DNA from: Neorhizobium galegae
Lineage (GTDB): Bacteria > Pseudomonadota > Alphaproteobacteria > Rhizobiales > Rhizobiaceae
NCBI RefSeq assembly: GCF_017877055.1
Contig: NZ_JAGIPG010000001.1
Span: forward strand, 1,550,001 to 1,614,000
DNA length: 64,000 bases
Reading direction: 5' to 3'
Positions 47,421 to 58,181 of the stretch are shown piece after piece. The notes under the pieces are model-generated. The model did no database searches. It was not told where the DNA came from and saw nothing but the letters and a program-made list of their open reading frames with translations. Made by a program: the position numbers and the translations under genes. Positions within the stretch are counted from its first letter, which is position 1. Every line of letters starts with the position of its first letter.

Positions 47421-49421
47421 CTAATGGGACCGGTGACTTCGACGATCCGTTGTTTTCGTCTTGGTCGCCCCTGGCCAGTAGGGCTCCAATTGGAGCGCAT
47501 CTAGCCGTTTGTGCTTCACGAGGGCGTCGGCGAGCTTCAAGAGACAAGGTTTGAGCCGATCCAGCATGTCTCGCGCTCTTTGGTACTGCTCTTGGAGAAT
47601 ATCCGAGACTTCATCTCGCAATGGCAGGTCTTCCCAGAGCTTCGAAGCGGCGGTGATATCGATGGAGTTCGGAAGGAAATATAGGGAACTTCCAAACCCG
47701 TATTCTGTGACCATCTCGATTGCTGTCGTTGTCGCCTTGGCGAAATCGCTTTCCCGACTTCCGCTTGACCAGTTCGACCGGTGTCCGAAAATCAGGTCTT
47801 CTGCCGCTGCACCCGCCAAGTCAGCTGTTATCATTTTCATCGCGTCCCATCGGGTGAGATAGTGGCGCGGTGGAAGCTCGGCTTTGGTCGTTCCATTCGA
47901 GTCCGTGATTGTGGCGAAGTGCTTGACGTTGTCATAGACTTCAACGTGTTCGATTTTTCCTAGAGAGAATGCGTGGGCGATAAGGGCGTGTCCCGCCTCG
48001 TGGATCGCCACGCGGTAGAGCGTCGGCGCATCGAGCGGTGCGGGCACCACCACCTTTGATCTGACATCAGCAATGTTGACATCACGCATCTCTAACCGGG
48101 CAGTGCGCTTCGCTTCGCGTGCTAGCATTTCGAGATCGGCCCCACTCTTGCCAGGCAATCGCGCCGCAATTTCCTTGAGAGCATTGTCATTGGCGAGGCT
48201 TGGAAGATGAAACCCAAGGATTTCTCCCCTCGCGGTCGCGTCCGGCAAAGGGAAATGGACATGTTTTTCCAGCCGACCGCTTCGCAAGACGGCGGGATCG
48301 ATTTTTTGTGGGAAATTGCACGCGCCGAGAACGATAACTCCTTCGCGGCCTTCGGCACCGTCGAGGCACTCTAGGAATGCGTTGACGACCGTAGTCGAGT
48401 ACGTGTCATGGCGTGAAGGGAATTTCGCGCGATCTCCAATGGCGTCAATTTCATCAAGAAAAAGCAGGCAGGGCGCGTTCTCCTTCGCAGCTGCAAATGC
48501 TTTATACATCGCCGCGAGCATGTCGCCCAAATCCCCATCCTTGTAGGATTGCCACTTGGGTACGGACGTAGCTTCCAGGTGCAAACCGCATTCGGCGGCG
48601 AGCGCGGCTGCGAAACGAGTCTTACCTGTTCCACTTGGTCCGTAGAGCAGGCAACCTCTATCGATATCCGACCACGGCAATTTTCCTTGCCGCCAATCTG
48701 CCAGGTCACGTTTCAACTCTAGCGCCCAGGTACTCGCTTTTCCAAAGCCTTTAGTGACATCCAGATTTTTAGGAGCTTGTGATCGGTCGAGCTGGGTTGC
48801 CGCTAGCCTGAGCGCTGCGCGGCTCGCGGGTTGGTCACGGCGAAAAATAGCTTCCATTCGATCTGAAGGCTGAAGGGCGATGACCGCCGCCTGATCGTCG
48901 GTGAGGGGACCGCACTTCCTGAATTTGCTCAATGCTCTGAGATGTCGAGGATCGCAGATGTTAAGTTTGTCGAAGACGGTTGCGGCAAGCTCGAAATCCT
49001 CATGAACAACCGTGCCTTCTTGCGTGAAGATGATGAGCTTCTTGCCTGTCTCAAGCAATTCTTCCGGATCGATTTCCCATCCACGCTTATGTTTCGACGT
49101 CGGATGAAGGCAAATCTTCAAGCCGTCCTGGCCTTTAAGAATGATCCTTGCAGCTTCATCGACGTCGCCGAGCTTCCATTGTGGTGGAACGACAATGATC
49201 GCGACGCAGGACGGTTCAGATAAGCGGCCGATGTTTCTGCGAAAAAGCGCGACAAGAGCGCAGTAGGCGAGAAAGTCGGGCGCAGACTTCAACGCAATCG
49301 CTGGGCCGTTGCGGTTAGTTTTCCTGAATTCGCTGGTGCGCAACTCCTTCAGGTGCTCTGATACTTCTTGAAGTTTCGAGATATAGCGGTCGAGATTATC
49401 AGCGAGAGCTTTGTCCATCAT
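47421..49421 (-). CDS. Soluble FtsH-like AAA+ zinc protease
   Basis: This protein of about 666 residues has an N-terminal helical part, an AAA+ ATPase (Walker A LYGPSGTGKTRFAAALA near residue 261, LLFLDEIDAIGDRAKF, and RSGRLEKHVHFPLPDATAR in the second region of homology) and an M41 peptidase with HEAGH at 474-478. Classical FtsH has two membrane helices at its N-terminus; none is seen here, so the enzyme is probably cytosolic. The frame extends to 49463, but ATG at 49421 lies 11 bases after the small upstream gene and is the likely start. Mobile-element copies of this type probably target phage or island proteins, which is inference. Confidence 0.85.
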   Translation of the reverse strand: MMDKALADNLDRYISKLQEVSEHLKELRTSEFRKTNRNGPAIALKSAPDFLAYCALVALFRRNIGRLSEPSCVAIIVVPPQWKLGDVDEAARIILKGQDGLKICLHPTSKHKRGWEIDPEELLETGKKLIIFTQEGTVVHEDFELAATVFDKLNICDPRHLRALSKFRKCGPLTDDQAAVIALQPSDRMEAIFRRDQPASRAALRLAATQLDRSQAPKNLDVTKGFGKASTWALELKRDLADWRQGKLPWSDIDRGCLLYGPSGTGKTRFAAALAAECGLHLEATSVPKWQSYKDGDLGDMLAAMYKAFAAAKENAPCLLFLDEIDAIGDRAKFPSRHDTYSTTVVNAFLECLDGAEGREGVIVLGACNFPQKIDPAVLRSGRLEKHVHFPLPDATARGEILGFHLPSLANDNALKEIAARLPGKSGADLEMLAREAKRTARLEMRDVNIADVRSKVVVPAPLDAPTLYRVAIHEAGHALIAHAFSLGKIEHVEVYDNVKHFATITDSNGTTKAELPPRHYLTRWDAMKMITADLAGAAAEDLIFGHRSNWSSGSRESDFAKATTTAIEMVTEYGFGSSLYFLPNSIDITAASKLWEDLPLRDEVSDILQEQYQRARDMLDRLKPCLLKLADALVKHKRLDALQLEPYWPGATKTKTTDRRSHRSH

Positions 49422-49432
49422 TGCACCCGCCG

Positions 49433-49729
49433 TCAGCCGATTAGACCATCGAAGGCATACCACCGGCTGATGGACCTAGCGATTTTGCGCTTTCCATCGA
49501 AGTAGAACAGCTCGCTGGTTACGCCTGGCCCATCCTTGATTTGCGGGTGTCCCGACATCTCACCAATAAGACAAGGAACAGATCGTTGGGCGAGCATGCA
49601 ATTTCGAATATTCACGACCTCCTCAGGCACAGCGAAACCGCCAGGAGACGCTAGGCATTCAAGGTCAGTCAAAAGCGACCGCAGTCGTGGGATAATCACG
49701 CTGGCGGGAGTTCCAAGCCATCTGTCCAT
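49433..49729 (-). CDS. Small conserved partner of the AAA protease (DUF6634-like, tentative)
   Basis: This 98-residue protein has the pattern VPCLIGEMSGHPQIKDGPGVTSELFYFDGKRKIARSISRWY. It resembles small rhizobial proteins that I remember under DUF6634 and that often precede AAA ATPase genes. No function is known. It is followed after 11 bases by the FtsH-like protease, so the two are co-translated. It may be an adaptor or an antidote for the protease. Its promoter faces that of the xre gene across a 152-base gap with repeated operators. Confidence 0.6.
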   Translation of the reverse strand: MDRWLGTPASVIIPRLRSLLTDLECLASPGGFAVPEEVVNIRNCMLAQRSVPCLIGEMSGHPQIKDGPGVTSELFYFDGKRKIARSISRWYAFDGLIG

Positions 49730-49739
49730 TACACGTCAC

Positions 49740-49853
49740 CCTGATTCGTTTTTGCTAAATCCGACAAGCAGCAAGAAGCCTGATTCGTGACTCAAATGCA
49801 AAGAAAAATGACGCAAATAGCCCATAAGTGACGCACAGCGAATAATGTTGACA
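49740..49853. promoter_or_regulatory. Divergent promoter with phased repeats
   Basis: TGACTCA (49788-49794), TGACGCA (49809-49815) and TGACGCA (49829-49835) are spaced 20 to 21 bases apart, two DNA turns. CCTGATTCGT occurs at 49740-49749 and 49779-49788. A TTGACA -35 box lies at 49848-49853 facing the xre gene, with only a weak -10. The layout suggests cooperative binding of the adjacent regulator. Confidence 0.55.
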
Positions 49854-49881
49854 TTTCCTTGGTAGAGCGTTTTTTCGGGCT

Positions 49882-50415
49882 ATGAATCCGGTAATTCCGC
49901 TACTGCGAGCCGCACGACTTTTGATTGGATGGAGCCAAGCGGATGTCGCATTAGCTCTCGATATAAAGCCGAAGACAATCCAGCTGATTGAGCGCGGAAA
50001 ATACAAGCTACTACCCCGCGAAGCTTGGATACTGAAAGCACACTACCAGAAGGCACTGGTTGAGTTTACCGAGGCCACTCCTCATCACGGCGCTGGCGTC
50101 CGCTGGAGCGTGCCTGGCATCAAGATGGAAGACGAGACACTTGACCACTTTGGCGGCCGCATTGTCAGATCGGCTCGGGGACTGGTTGATCTTAGCCAAC
50201 GTCAGCTTGCAGAAATAGCGAAGATCGATCCGAGTTTTATCGCTCGCCTTGAGACCAATAGATATGGCGCTTTGAACGAGGCAACGCTCAAAAAATTGGA
50301 AGTAGGATTACGATCCGTGAATGTTGAGATGACAGCTGAAACGTCGTTGGTCGGCGCTGGCGTTAGATGGATTACAGCTCCGCCGGAAGCCGCGTCCATA
50401 TATAAAGATGAGTGA
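49882..50415 (+). CDS. Transcriptional regulator with two XRE-type HTH domains
   Basis: This 177-residue protein is built from two helix-turn-helix units: residues about 4-50 (LLRAARLLIGWSQADVALALDIKPKTIQLIERG) and about 90-140 (GRIVRSARGLVDLSQRQLAEIAKIDPSFIARLET). Each is followed by a similar short stretch (GAGVRWSVPG and GAGVRWITAP), so the protein arose by internal duplication. It is the last gene before the right end of the island and is divergent from the protease operon. It most likely represses that operon and itself through the phased repeats between them. Confidence 0.85.
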   Translation: MNPVIPLLRAARLLIGWSQADVALALDIKPKTIQLIERGKYKLLPREAWILKAHYQKALVEFTEATPHHGAGVRWSVPGIKMEDETLDHFGGRIVRSARGLVDLSQRQLAEIAKIDPSFIARLETNRYGALNEATLKKLEVGLRSVNVEMTAETSLVGAGVRWITAPPEAASIYKDE

Positions 50416-50439
50416 CGTGGATTTTCGCGAAACTAAAAA

Positions 50440-50452
50440 TGTAAACTAACAC
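50440..50452 (+). repeat. Right end direct repeat (putative attR)
   Basis: TGTAAACTAACAC, identical to 28641-28653. GTTTACA copies in the opposite orientation follow on the host side at 50481-50487 and 50551-50557. Confidence 0.65.
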
Positions 50453-50631
50453 GCCGATAAAGGGCGATTTCAGAGGATTTGTTTACAGACGCGACAATGC
50501 CGAAAATAAATCATTTATAACCGGCTGATTCTACGATACTCTCTCTCTCAGTTTACATATGTGTTCCGTCTTACCATTTTGATCGGTCGATCGGCACCGA
50601 TTTCTGAAACGGCAGCTGCCTGAATGATTGC

Positions 50632-51783
50632 TCAGGCGGCCGCCTTGTCGGCGAGCATTGCGACCAGCACGTCCGATTGCGAGAGAATGCCGACCAATTT
50701 GTTGTTCTCCCGGGCGACCGGCAGGTAGTGCAGTCCTTCTTCGGCGAAGATAACGATCGCGTCTGCGATCGGCGTGTCCGGGGCAACGGTTTTGACCGGC
50801 GTCGTCATGATATCCTTGACCGTATCGTTCGGCGCGCTGGCGCCCGACAGAACGAGGCGCACACGTTGCGCAAAACCGATTTTCGGCCGGCCTCTCGTCC
50901 AGTTCGCCTTGTCGAGAAAATCGGTCTGGGTGACGATGCCGACCACTTCCGCCCTGTCGTTGGTGACCGGCAGAGCCTTGAAATGGTGGACGCGCATCAG
51001 GTCGTGCGCCTCCTTCAGGGTATTGTCGGGTGCGACCGCCACCACATCGCGCGACATGATGCTGGCGCAATCGAGGTGGCCTGCGCGCCGGCGATAAGAT
51101 CGTAGTTCCGTCCGCCGCAGGATCGTTTCGAGGTCGTCGCGGTCGATGTCCAGGAACTCGTCGTATTCTTTTAGGACATCGTCGAGGTCGGCGGAGGTGA
51201 AGCCGATGCGCTGGATCGAGGCGGGATCGGTCGTGCCGTGATCGGCCGTCGCCGGCTTGGCGGCGTGCGGGTATCGACGTCCCGTCAGATTGTTGAAGGC
51301 CAGCGCGATCAACAGCAGGGCCAGCGAGTTACCGGCGACGGGCCAGATGACGAAACCGTATCCGAGTTCGTGAATAGCCGGCCCGCCGAGCACGGCGGTG
51401 AGCGCGATCGCGCCGCTCGGGGGATGCAGGCACCGAAGCGTCATCATCGCGGCGATGGCAATACCGATTGCCACCGCTGAGGCCAGGAATGGGTCGGTTA
51501 TTAAAAGGGCGGTAGTCACTCCGACCAGGGCTGCAACGATATTGCCGCCCAGGATCGACCAGGGCTGGGCAAGCGGGCTGGAAGGCACCGCAAACAGCAG
51601 CACCGCCGACGCTCCCATCGGGGCGACCAGTGCCGGAAGCGCTGCATCCGCTTTCAAAACCAGGCTTCCCAGCAATCCCGTCACCAGAATTCCGGCGAGT
51701 GCGCCAAACGCTGCACGCAGTCTTTCCCTGGGGCTGACGGGAGTGGCTTCCGGCAGGAGCCGGCGCAACAGGCGGCGCATCAT
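50632..51783 (-). CDS. HPP family membrane protein with CBS-domain pair
   Basis: The first half of this 383-residue protein is an HPP membrane domain with four to five helices and the naming motif in LRCLHPPSGAIALTAVLGG. The second half is a tandem CBS pair (about residues 240-380: MSRDVVAVAPDNTLKEAHDLMRVHHFKALPVTND and PDTPIADAIVIFAEEGLHYLPVARENNK). HPP proteins have been linked to nitrite or small-anion transport in plants and cyanobacteria. CBS pairs sense adenine nucleotides. It is the first host gene on the right of the island. Its C-terminus lies 180 bases from the direct repeat and appears intact. Confidence 0.88.
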   Translation of the reverse strand: MMRRLLRRLLPEATPVSPRERLRAAFGALAGILVTGLLGSLVLKADAALPALVAPMGASAVLLFAVPSSPLAQPWSILGGNIVAALVGVTTALLITDPFLASAVAIGIAIAAMMTLRCLHPPSGAIALTAVLGGPAIHELGYGFVIWPVAGNSLALLLIALAFNNLTGRRYPHAAKPATADHGTTDPASIQRIGFTSADLDDVLKEYDEFLDIDRDDLETILRRTELRSYRRRAGHLDCASIMSRDVVAVAPDNTLKEAHDLMRVHHFKALPVTNDRAEVVGIVTQTDFLDKANWTRGRPKIGFAQRVRLVLSGASAPNDTVKDIMTTPVKTVAPDTPIADAIVIFAEEGLHYLPVARENNKLVGILSQSDVLVAMLADKAAA

Positions 51784-51886
51784 GGAGACCTTTGAGTGAG
51801 GTGAGATGAATCGCGTTTTAGCAGAAAATTCCGTTCTGTCGCGCCGGTCTTAGCTAACGCTGCGTCCTACCCGAAGAGTGCGGGGC

Positions 51887-52516
51887 TTAAAGATTAAAGG
51901 CCGAGCGGACCCCATCGACGACGAACTGCACGGAGAGCGCCGCGAGGATGACGCCGAGCAGGCGGGTGAGGATCGCCCTTCCGGTGACGCCGAGGAAACG
52001 GTCGAGCCGCTCGGCGACCAAAAGCGTCGCATAGACGACCAGCATGATCAGCGCGATGACGCCGATGAGGAGCGCGCGGTCGACTACGCCCGGCAGGGTG
52101 CCGGAGAGCAGGACGGTGGCCGAGATTGCGCCCGGTCCGGCAATCAGCGGCAGCGCCAGCGGAAAGACCGCGATGTTGTGGATATGGTCGATGGTGATCG
52201 CTGCCTGAGATGTCTTCTCCTTTCGCTCCTGGCGTTTCTCGAACACCATTTCGAAGGAGATCCAGAAAAGCAGCAGGCCGCCGGCAATGCGGAAGGCGCC
52301 GATCGATATCCCGAGCAGTCCCAGCACGCTCGACCCGAACAGCGCGAAGACGGCGAGGATGCCGAAGGCGATCAGCGATCCTCGGAAGGCGACCTGGCGG
52401 CGCTGGAGGGCGGTCATGCCGACGGTCAGGCCGAGAAAGACCGGCGCGAGCCCCGGCGGGTCGAGTGTCACGAGCATCGTGGTCAGGGCATTGACCAGCA
52501 TATCGGGGGTCGCCAT
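51887..52516 (-). CDS. marC: MarC/NAAT family membrane protein
   Basis: This 209-residue protein has six predicted helices and the MarC pattern: LVTLDPPGLAPVFLGLT at the start, then FGILAVFALFGSSVLGLLGIS, and PLALPLIAGPGAISATVLL. The family was once linked to multiple antibiotic resistance, a role later disproved. A transport role is assumed but not proven. ATG at 52516 follows GGGAGAGGATATGGCG (ribosome site GGAGAGG). It is divergent from gyrA, separated by 227 bases. Confidence 0.88.
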   Translation of the reverse strand: MATPDMLVNALTTMLVTLDPPGLAPVFLGLTVGMTALQRRQVAFRGSLIAFGILAVFALFGSSVLGLLGISIGAFRIAGGLLLFWISFEMVFEKRQERKEKTSQAAITIDHIHNIAVFPLALPLIAGPGAISATVLLSGTLPGVVDRALLIGVIALIMLVVYATLLVAERLDRFLGVTGRAILTRLLGVILAALSVQFVVDGVRSAFNL

Positions 52517-52743
52517 ATCCTCTCCCTGTCGGGCTGCAATCCTTGCAGTCGCATGCGAAGATTGTTAGGACAGGCCGGCAGCGAAAGAAAGCCCACCCCA
52601 TCCGCGTCGCGGCATGTTTCGACCGTGTTCAAAAGCCGTGTTAAAGCCGCAAAAGCTGTTCAAAACCATTGTGGAAATTGGCGCTCGGAACCGCTTTCCG
52701 CTATAAAAAAGAAACTGATTCCGAACAGAGATCGTGATCCGAT

Positions 52744-55560
<2,817 letters not shown>

Positions 55561-55590
55561 GCCGCACCCTCATCAAACGCTGGGCAAATA

Positions 55591-55622
55591 AAAAGCCGGA
55601 GGATGAAAATCCTCCGGCTTTT
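55591..55622 (+). terminator. Terminator after gyrA
   Basis: A perfect 13-base inverted repeat (AAAAGCCGGAGGA, 6-base loop, TCCTCCGGCTTTT), 31 bases after the gyrA stop. The A/T ends make it work in both directions, so it may also serve the small minus-strand genes. Confidence 0.9.
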
Positions 55623-55679
55623 GCTTGAACCGCGTGCGACGGGAAGTCTGCGTGAGCGCGGTTCGCTACCGTCAAATGA

Positions 55680-55823
55680 TCAGAATGCGCTGTGGCGGCG
55701 CGCGAAATCCCTGAAATCCTTCATGTCGGCGCGTTCGCGCCGAAGCTCGGAAATCGTCGAGGCCACGGAAGCCACGAACATGATGCTGATCAAGCCTGCA
55801 AGTACTGTCAACGTCACGAACAT
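55680..55823 (-). CDS. 47-residue single-pass membrane protein
   Basis: ATG at 55821-55823 follows AAAGGAACCCC. The product starts MFVTLTVLAGLISIMFVASVA (one membrane helix) and ends with a charged tail, SELRRERADMKDFRDFARRHSAF. The good ribosome site, the clean helix-plus-basic-tail shape and a second such gene 29 bases upstream support it as real. No family known to me. It may modulate a larger membrane complex. Confidence 0.6.
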   Translation of the reverse strand: MFVTLTVLAGLISIMFVASVASTISELRRERADMKDFRDFARRHSAF

Positions 55824-55852
55824 GGGGTTCCTTTCTCGTCCGTGTATCCGCC

Positions 55853-56008
55853 TCAGTAGTACGAGAGATCGCTATAACGGCCCGTTACCTGCGGATATTT
55901 CAGATCTGCCAATTGGGATTTATCTTGATAAAGGGTTACCGTTGCCGTCAGCATCACCGCAATCATGGCCGTCCAGACCAGGTTGATCATGGTGATCTTG
56001 TCCAGCAT
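55853..56008 (-). CDS. 51-residue single-pass membrane protein
   Basis: ATG at 56008 (MLDKITMINLVWTAMIAVMLTATV...) follows AAGGAAAACGATC. One N-terminal helix is followed by a polar tail rich in Tyr and Ser (YPQVTGRYSDLSYY). The frame extends to 56038, but the ribosome site favours this start. It is upstream of the 47-residue gene on the same strand, so the two probably form a small operon. Function unknown. Confidence 0.6.
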   Translation of the reverse strand: MLDKITMINLVWTAMIAVMLTATVTLYQDKSQLADLKYPQVTGRYSDLSYY

Positions 56009-56168
56009 GATCGTTTTCCTTCTCGCGATCATCGCCATCTGTCCTTCTTGTTAGCCTGAACGCGCATCGCACAAACAGGTTCCACCGCATTTTGAGGGAT
56101 ACTTAACCGTGTCGCTCTGAAGCCTCCTTGAATGCTCTGTTCATCTGGCGTTCAGAATTCGAAGTCTT

Positions 56169-56255
56169 TCAGGCTTCTTCCGGCCCGAAGGCGACAATGA
56201 AGGCCTCCAGTGCAAAAGCGAGAACCACGGCTCCCAACACCATCAAAGCCAGCAT
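56169..56255 (-). CDS. Candidate 28-residue hydrophobic peptide gene
   Basis: ATG at 56253-56255 opens a 28-codon frame almost wholly hydrophobic (MLALMVLGAVVLAFALEAF...) and ending in GPEEA. GGGAG lies about 15 bases upstream, a little far. It is similar in style to the two small membrane genes next to it, but could be chance. Nearly matching 20-base repeats (about 56140-56160 and 56349-56369, TTCATCT..CGTTCAGAATT) flank it. Confidence 0.4.
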   Translation of the reverse strand: MLALMVLGAVVLAFALEAFIVAFGPEEA

Positions 56256-56443
56256 TTTTGGTCGTTTCTCCCGAGATACGGGCGGGTCTTTCGCCCGCCA
56301 CGATCGCCAGAAGACCACAGGCCCGCTGAAACGCCCTTGAACGGGCCATTCATCTTTCGTTCAGAATTGCGAGATGCTTGCGGTTGGGCGGCTTCCGTGA
56401 CAAAAGGCGTCAAAATTTCGCTGAAACAGGCCCGGACCTCGGC

Positions 56444-56938
56444 ATGACCACTGCTTTCTATCCCGGTTCTTTCGATCCGATGACCAATGGCCATCTGGAC
56501 GTGCTCGTGCAGGCGCTGAACGTTGCCGACAAGGTCATCGTGGCGATCGGAATCCATCCCGGCAAGGCGCCGATGTTCTCCTTCGAGGAGAGGGCGGAGC
56601 TGATCCGCGCCTCGCTGAACGAAGTCCTGCCGGGACGTGCCGAGAGCCTATCGGTCGTTTCCTTCGACCGTCTGGTCGTCGATGCCGCCCGCGCGAACGG
56701 AGCAAAGCTCCTGATCCGGGGCCTGCGCGACGGCACCGATCTCGACTACGAAATGTCGATGGCCGGCATGAACCGGCAGATGGCGCCGGATATCCAGACC
56801 GTTTTCCTGCCGGCCGGCGTCGCAACCCGCCCCATTACCGGCACATTGGTCCGGCAGATCGCGGCGATGGGCGGCGATGTCAGCGCCTTCGTGCCTGCCG
56901 CGGTCCTCACGGCCCTGAACAACAAGCTGAAACGCTGA
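56444..56938 (+). CDS. coaD: Phosphopantetheine adenylyltransferase
   Basis: CoaD transfers AMP to 4'-phosphopantetheine to give dephospho-CoA, the fourth step of coenzyme A synthesis. The 164-residue protein has the nucleotidyltransferase motif [17 protein letters not shown] (T/H-x-G-H at 16-19), [21 protein letters not shown] and [30 protein letters not shown]. The frame opens at 56378, but homology begins at ATG 56444. It is followed after 26 bases by the first cyclophilin gene, the normal rhizobial order. Confidence 0.96.
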   Translation: MTTAFYPGSFDPMTNGHLDVLVQALNVADKVIVAIGIHPGKAPMFSFEERAELIRASLNEVLPGRAESLSVVSFDRLVVDAARANGAKLLIRGLRDGTDLDYEMSMAGMNRQMAPDIQTVFLPAGVATRPITGTLVRQIAAMGGDVSAFVPAAVLTALNNKLKR

Positions 56939-56964
56939 TCGTTTCCAAACCCGGAGTTCTTTCC

Positions 56965-57537
56965 ATGAAACTGCTTCGTCTTGCCGTTGCCGGCGCTTTC
57001 GCCCTCGCGTCGATGGTCCTGCCGGCTCTTGCCGCGCCGGATGATATCCTGACCATCCAGCTGAAGGATGGCCCGGTGGTGATCCAGCTGATGCCGGAAG
57101 TCGCGCCGAAACATGTGGCGCAGATAAAGGCGCTCGCCGCCAAGGGCGAATACGACAACGTCGTCTTCCACCGCGTCATCAACGGCTTCATGGCCCAGAC
57201 CGGCGACGTGCAGTTTGGTAAGCAGGGGGGCAAGAGCTTCAACCCGGCCCGCGCCGGCATGGGCGGATCGGAAATGCCGAATATTCCGGCCGAATTCTCG
57301 AAAGTCCCGTTCGAGCGCGGCATCGTCGGCATGGCGCGGTCGCAGGATCCGAATTCCGCCAACTCGCAATTCTTCATCATGTTCACCAAATATCCGAGCC
57401 TGGACGGCCAGTACACCGTGGTCGGCAAGGTCGTGTCGGGCATGGAATTCGTCGACAAGATCAAGCGCGGCCAGGGCGGCAATGGCGAAGTCACCGATCC
57501 CGACAAGATGATCAAGATCACCGTCGGCAAGAAGTAA
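56965..57537 (+). CDS. Secreted cyclophilin-type peptidyl-prolyl isomerase
   Basis: This 190-residue protein has a signal peptide (MKLLRLAVAGAFALASMVLPALA) and a full cyclophilin domain: [20 protein letters not shown] (with the catalytic Arg), [27 protein letters not shown] and the end TVGKK. It should assist folding of exported proteins in the periplasm. It is followed after 69 bases by a cytoplasmic paralogue with about two thirds similar residues, a clear tandem duplication. ATG at 56965 follows CGGAGTTCTTTCC. Confidence 0.94.
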   Translation: MKLLRLAVAGAFALASMVLPALAAPDDILTIQLKDGPVVIQLMPEVAPKHVAQIKALAAKGEYDNVVFHRVINGFMAQTGDVQFGKQGGKSFNPARAGMGGSEMPNIPAEFSKVPFERGIVGMARSQDPNSANSQFFIMFTKYPSLDGQYTVVGKVVSGMEFVDKIKRGQGGNGEVTDPDKMIKITVGKK

Positions 57538-57606
57538 GCCGCAGGAATTAAACGAAGGGCGCCCCGTCGCGGACGACAATCGGGCGCCGTACCAAGGAGA
57601 AAGCAT

Positions 57607-58116
57607 ATGGCCGAGATCAAGGATCCGGAAAACACCCTCATCATGGAAACCACCAAGGGCAAGGTCGTCATCTCGCTTCTGCCGGATCTCGCGCCGGGCC
57701 ATGTTGCCCGCATCAAGGAACTGGCCCGCGAGAACGCCTATGACGGCGTGGTTTTCCATCGCGTCATTCCCGATTTCATGGCGCAGACGGGCGACGTGAA
57801 GTTCGGCAAGCAGGGCTCCGAGAGTTTCAACCCGGCCCGTGCAGGCATGGGTGGCTCGGAAAAGCCGGATCTGAAGGCTGAATTCTCCGCCGTTCCGCAT
57901 GTGCGCGGCACCTGCTCCATGGCCCGTTCGCAGAGCCCGAATTCGGCCAATTCGCAGTTCTTCATCTGCTTCACCGATGCCCCGTGGCTGAACAAACAGT
58001 ACACCGTCTGGGGCCAGGTCATCGAAGGCATGGACTTCATCGACCAGATCAAGAAGGGCGAGCCGGTCAAGGATCCGGACTCGATCGTTTCCGTCCGCGT
58101 CGCCGCCGACGTCTGA
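57607..58116 (+). CDS. Cytoplasmic cyclophilin-type peptidyl-prolyl isomerase
   Basis: This 169-residue cyclophilin has no signal peptide. It starts [39 protein letters not shown], then [20 protein letters not shown] and [27 protein letters not shown]. All substrate-binding residues of the family appear present. It is the paralogue of the upstream secreted enzyme, serving the cytoplasm. ATG at 57607 follows AAGGAGAAAGCAT. The next gene, queA, begins 65 bases later. Confidence 0.94.
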   Translation: MAEIKDPENTLIMETTKGKVVISLLPDLAPGHVARIKELARENAYDGVVFHRVIPDFMAQTGDVKFGKQGSESFNPARAGMGGSEKPDLKAEFSAVPHVRGTCSMARSQSPNSANSQFFICFTDAPWLNKQYTVWGQVIEGMDFIDQIKKGEPVKDPDSIVSVRVAADV

Positions 58117-58181
58117 TTCCACTTAAACGAATGGCCCGCTCCGTCTGTCGGCGGGGCGGGTTTCTTATTTCTGGAAAAGCC

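Larger units (their letters stand above)
28641..50452. mobile_element. Integrated accessory island with three recombinases and defence-like cargo
   Basis: The island is defined by a 13-bp direct repeat at its ends, by a gene set absent from the conserved ssb-gyrA neighbourhood, and by visibly lower G+C and different codon use than both flanks. Left to right it holds the six-gene recombination unit (28,781-36,467), a toxin-antitoxin pair, a TS-like/pyrophosphorylase-like operon, a HEPN-like protein, a Gabija-type pair, a TIR protein, a phosphoesterase, an FtsH-like protease and a regulator. No plasmid replication, conjugation or phage structural genes are seen, so it is not an obvious ICE or prophage. 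The exact ends are inferred; related GTAAACTAA/GTTTACA motifs just outside leave some room. Confidence 0.8.

Noticed and set aside
28641..50452. Prophage or conjugative element
   Set aside because: No terminase, capsid, tail, lysis, relaxase or type IV secretion genes were found among the frames.
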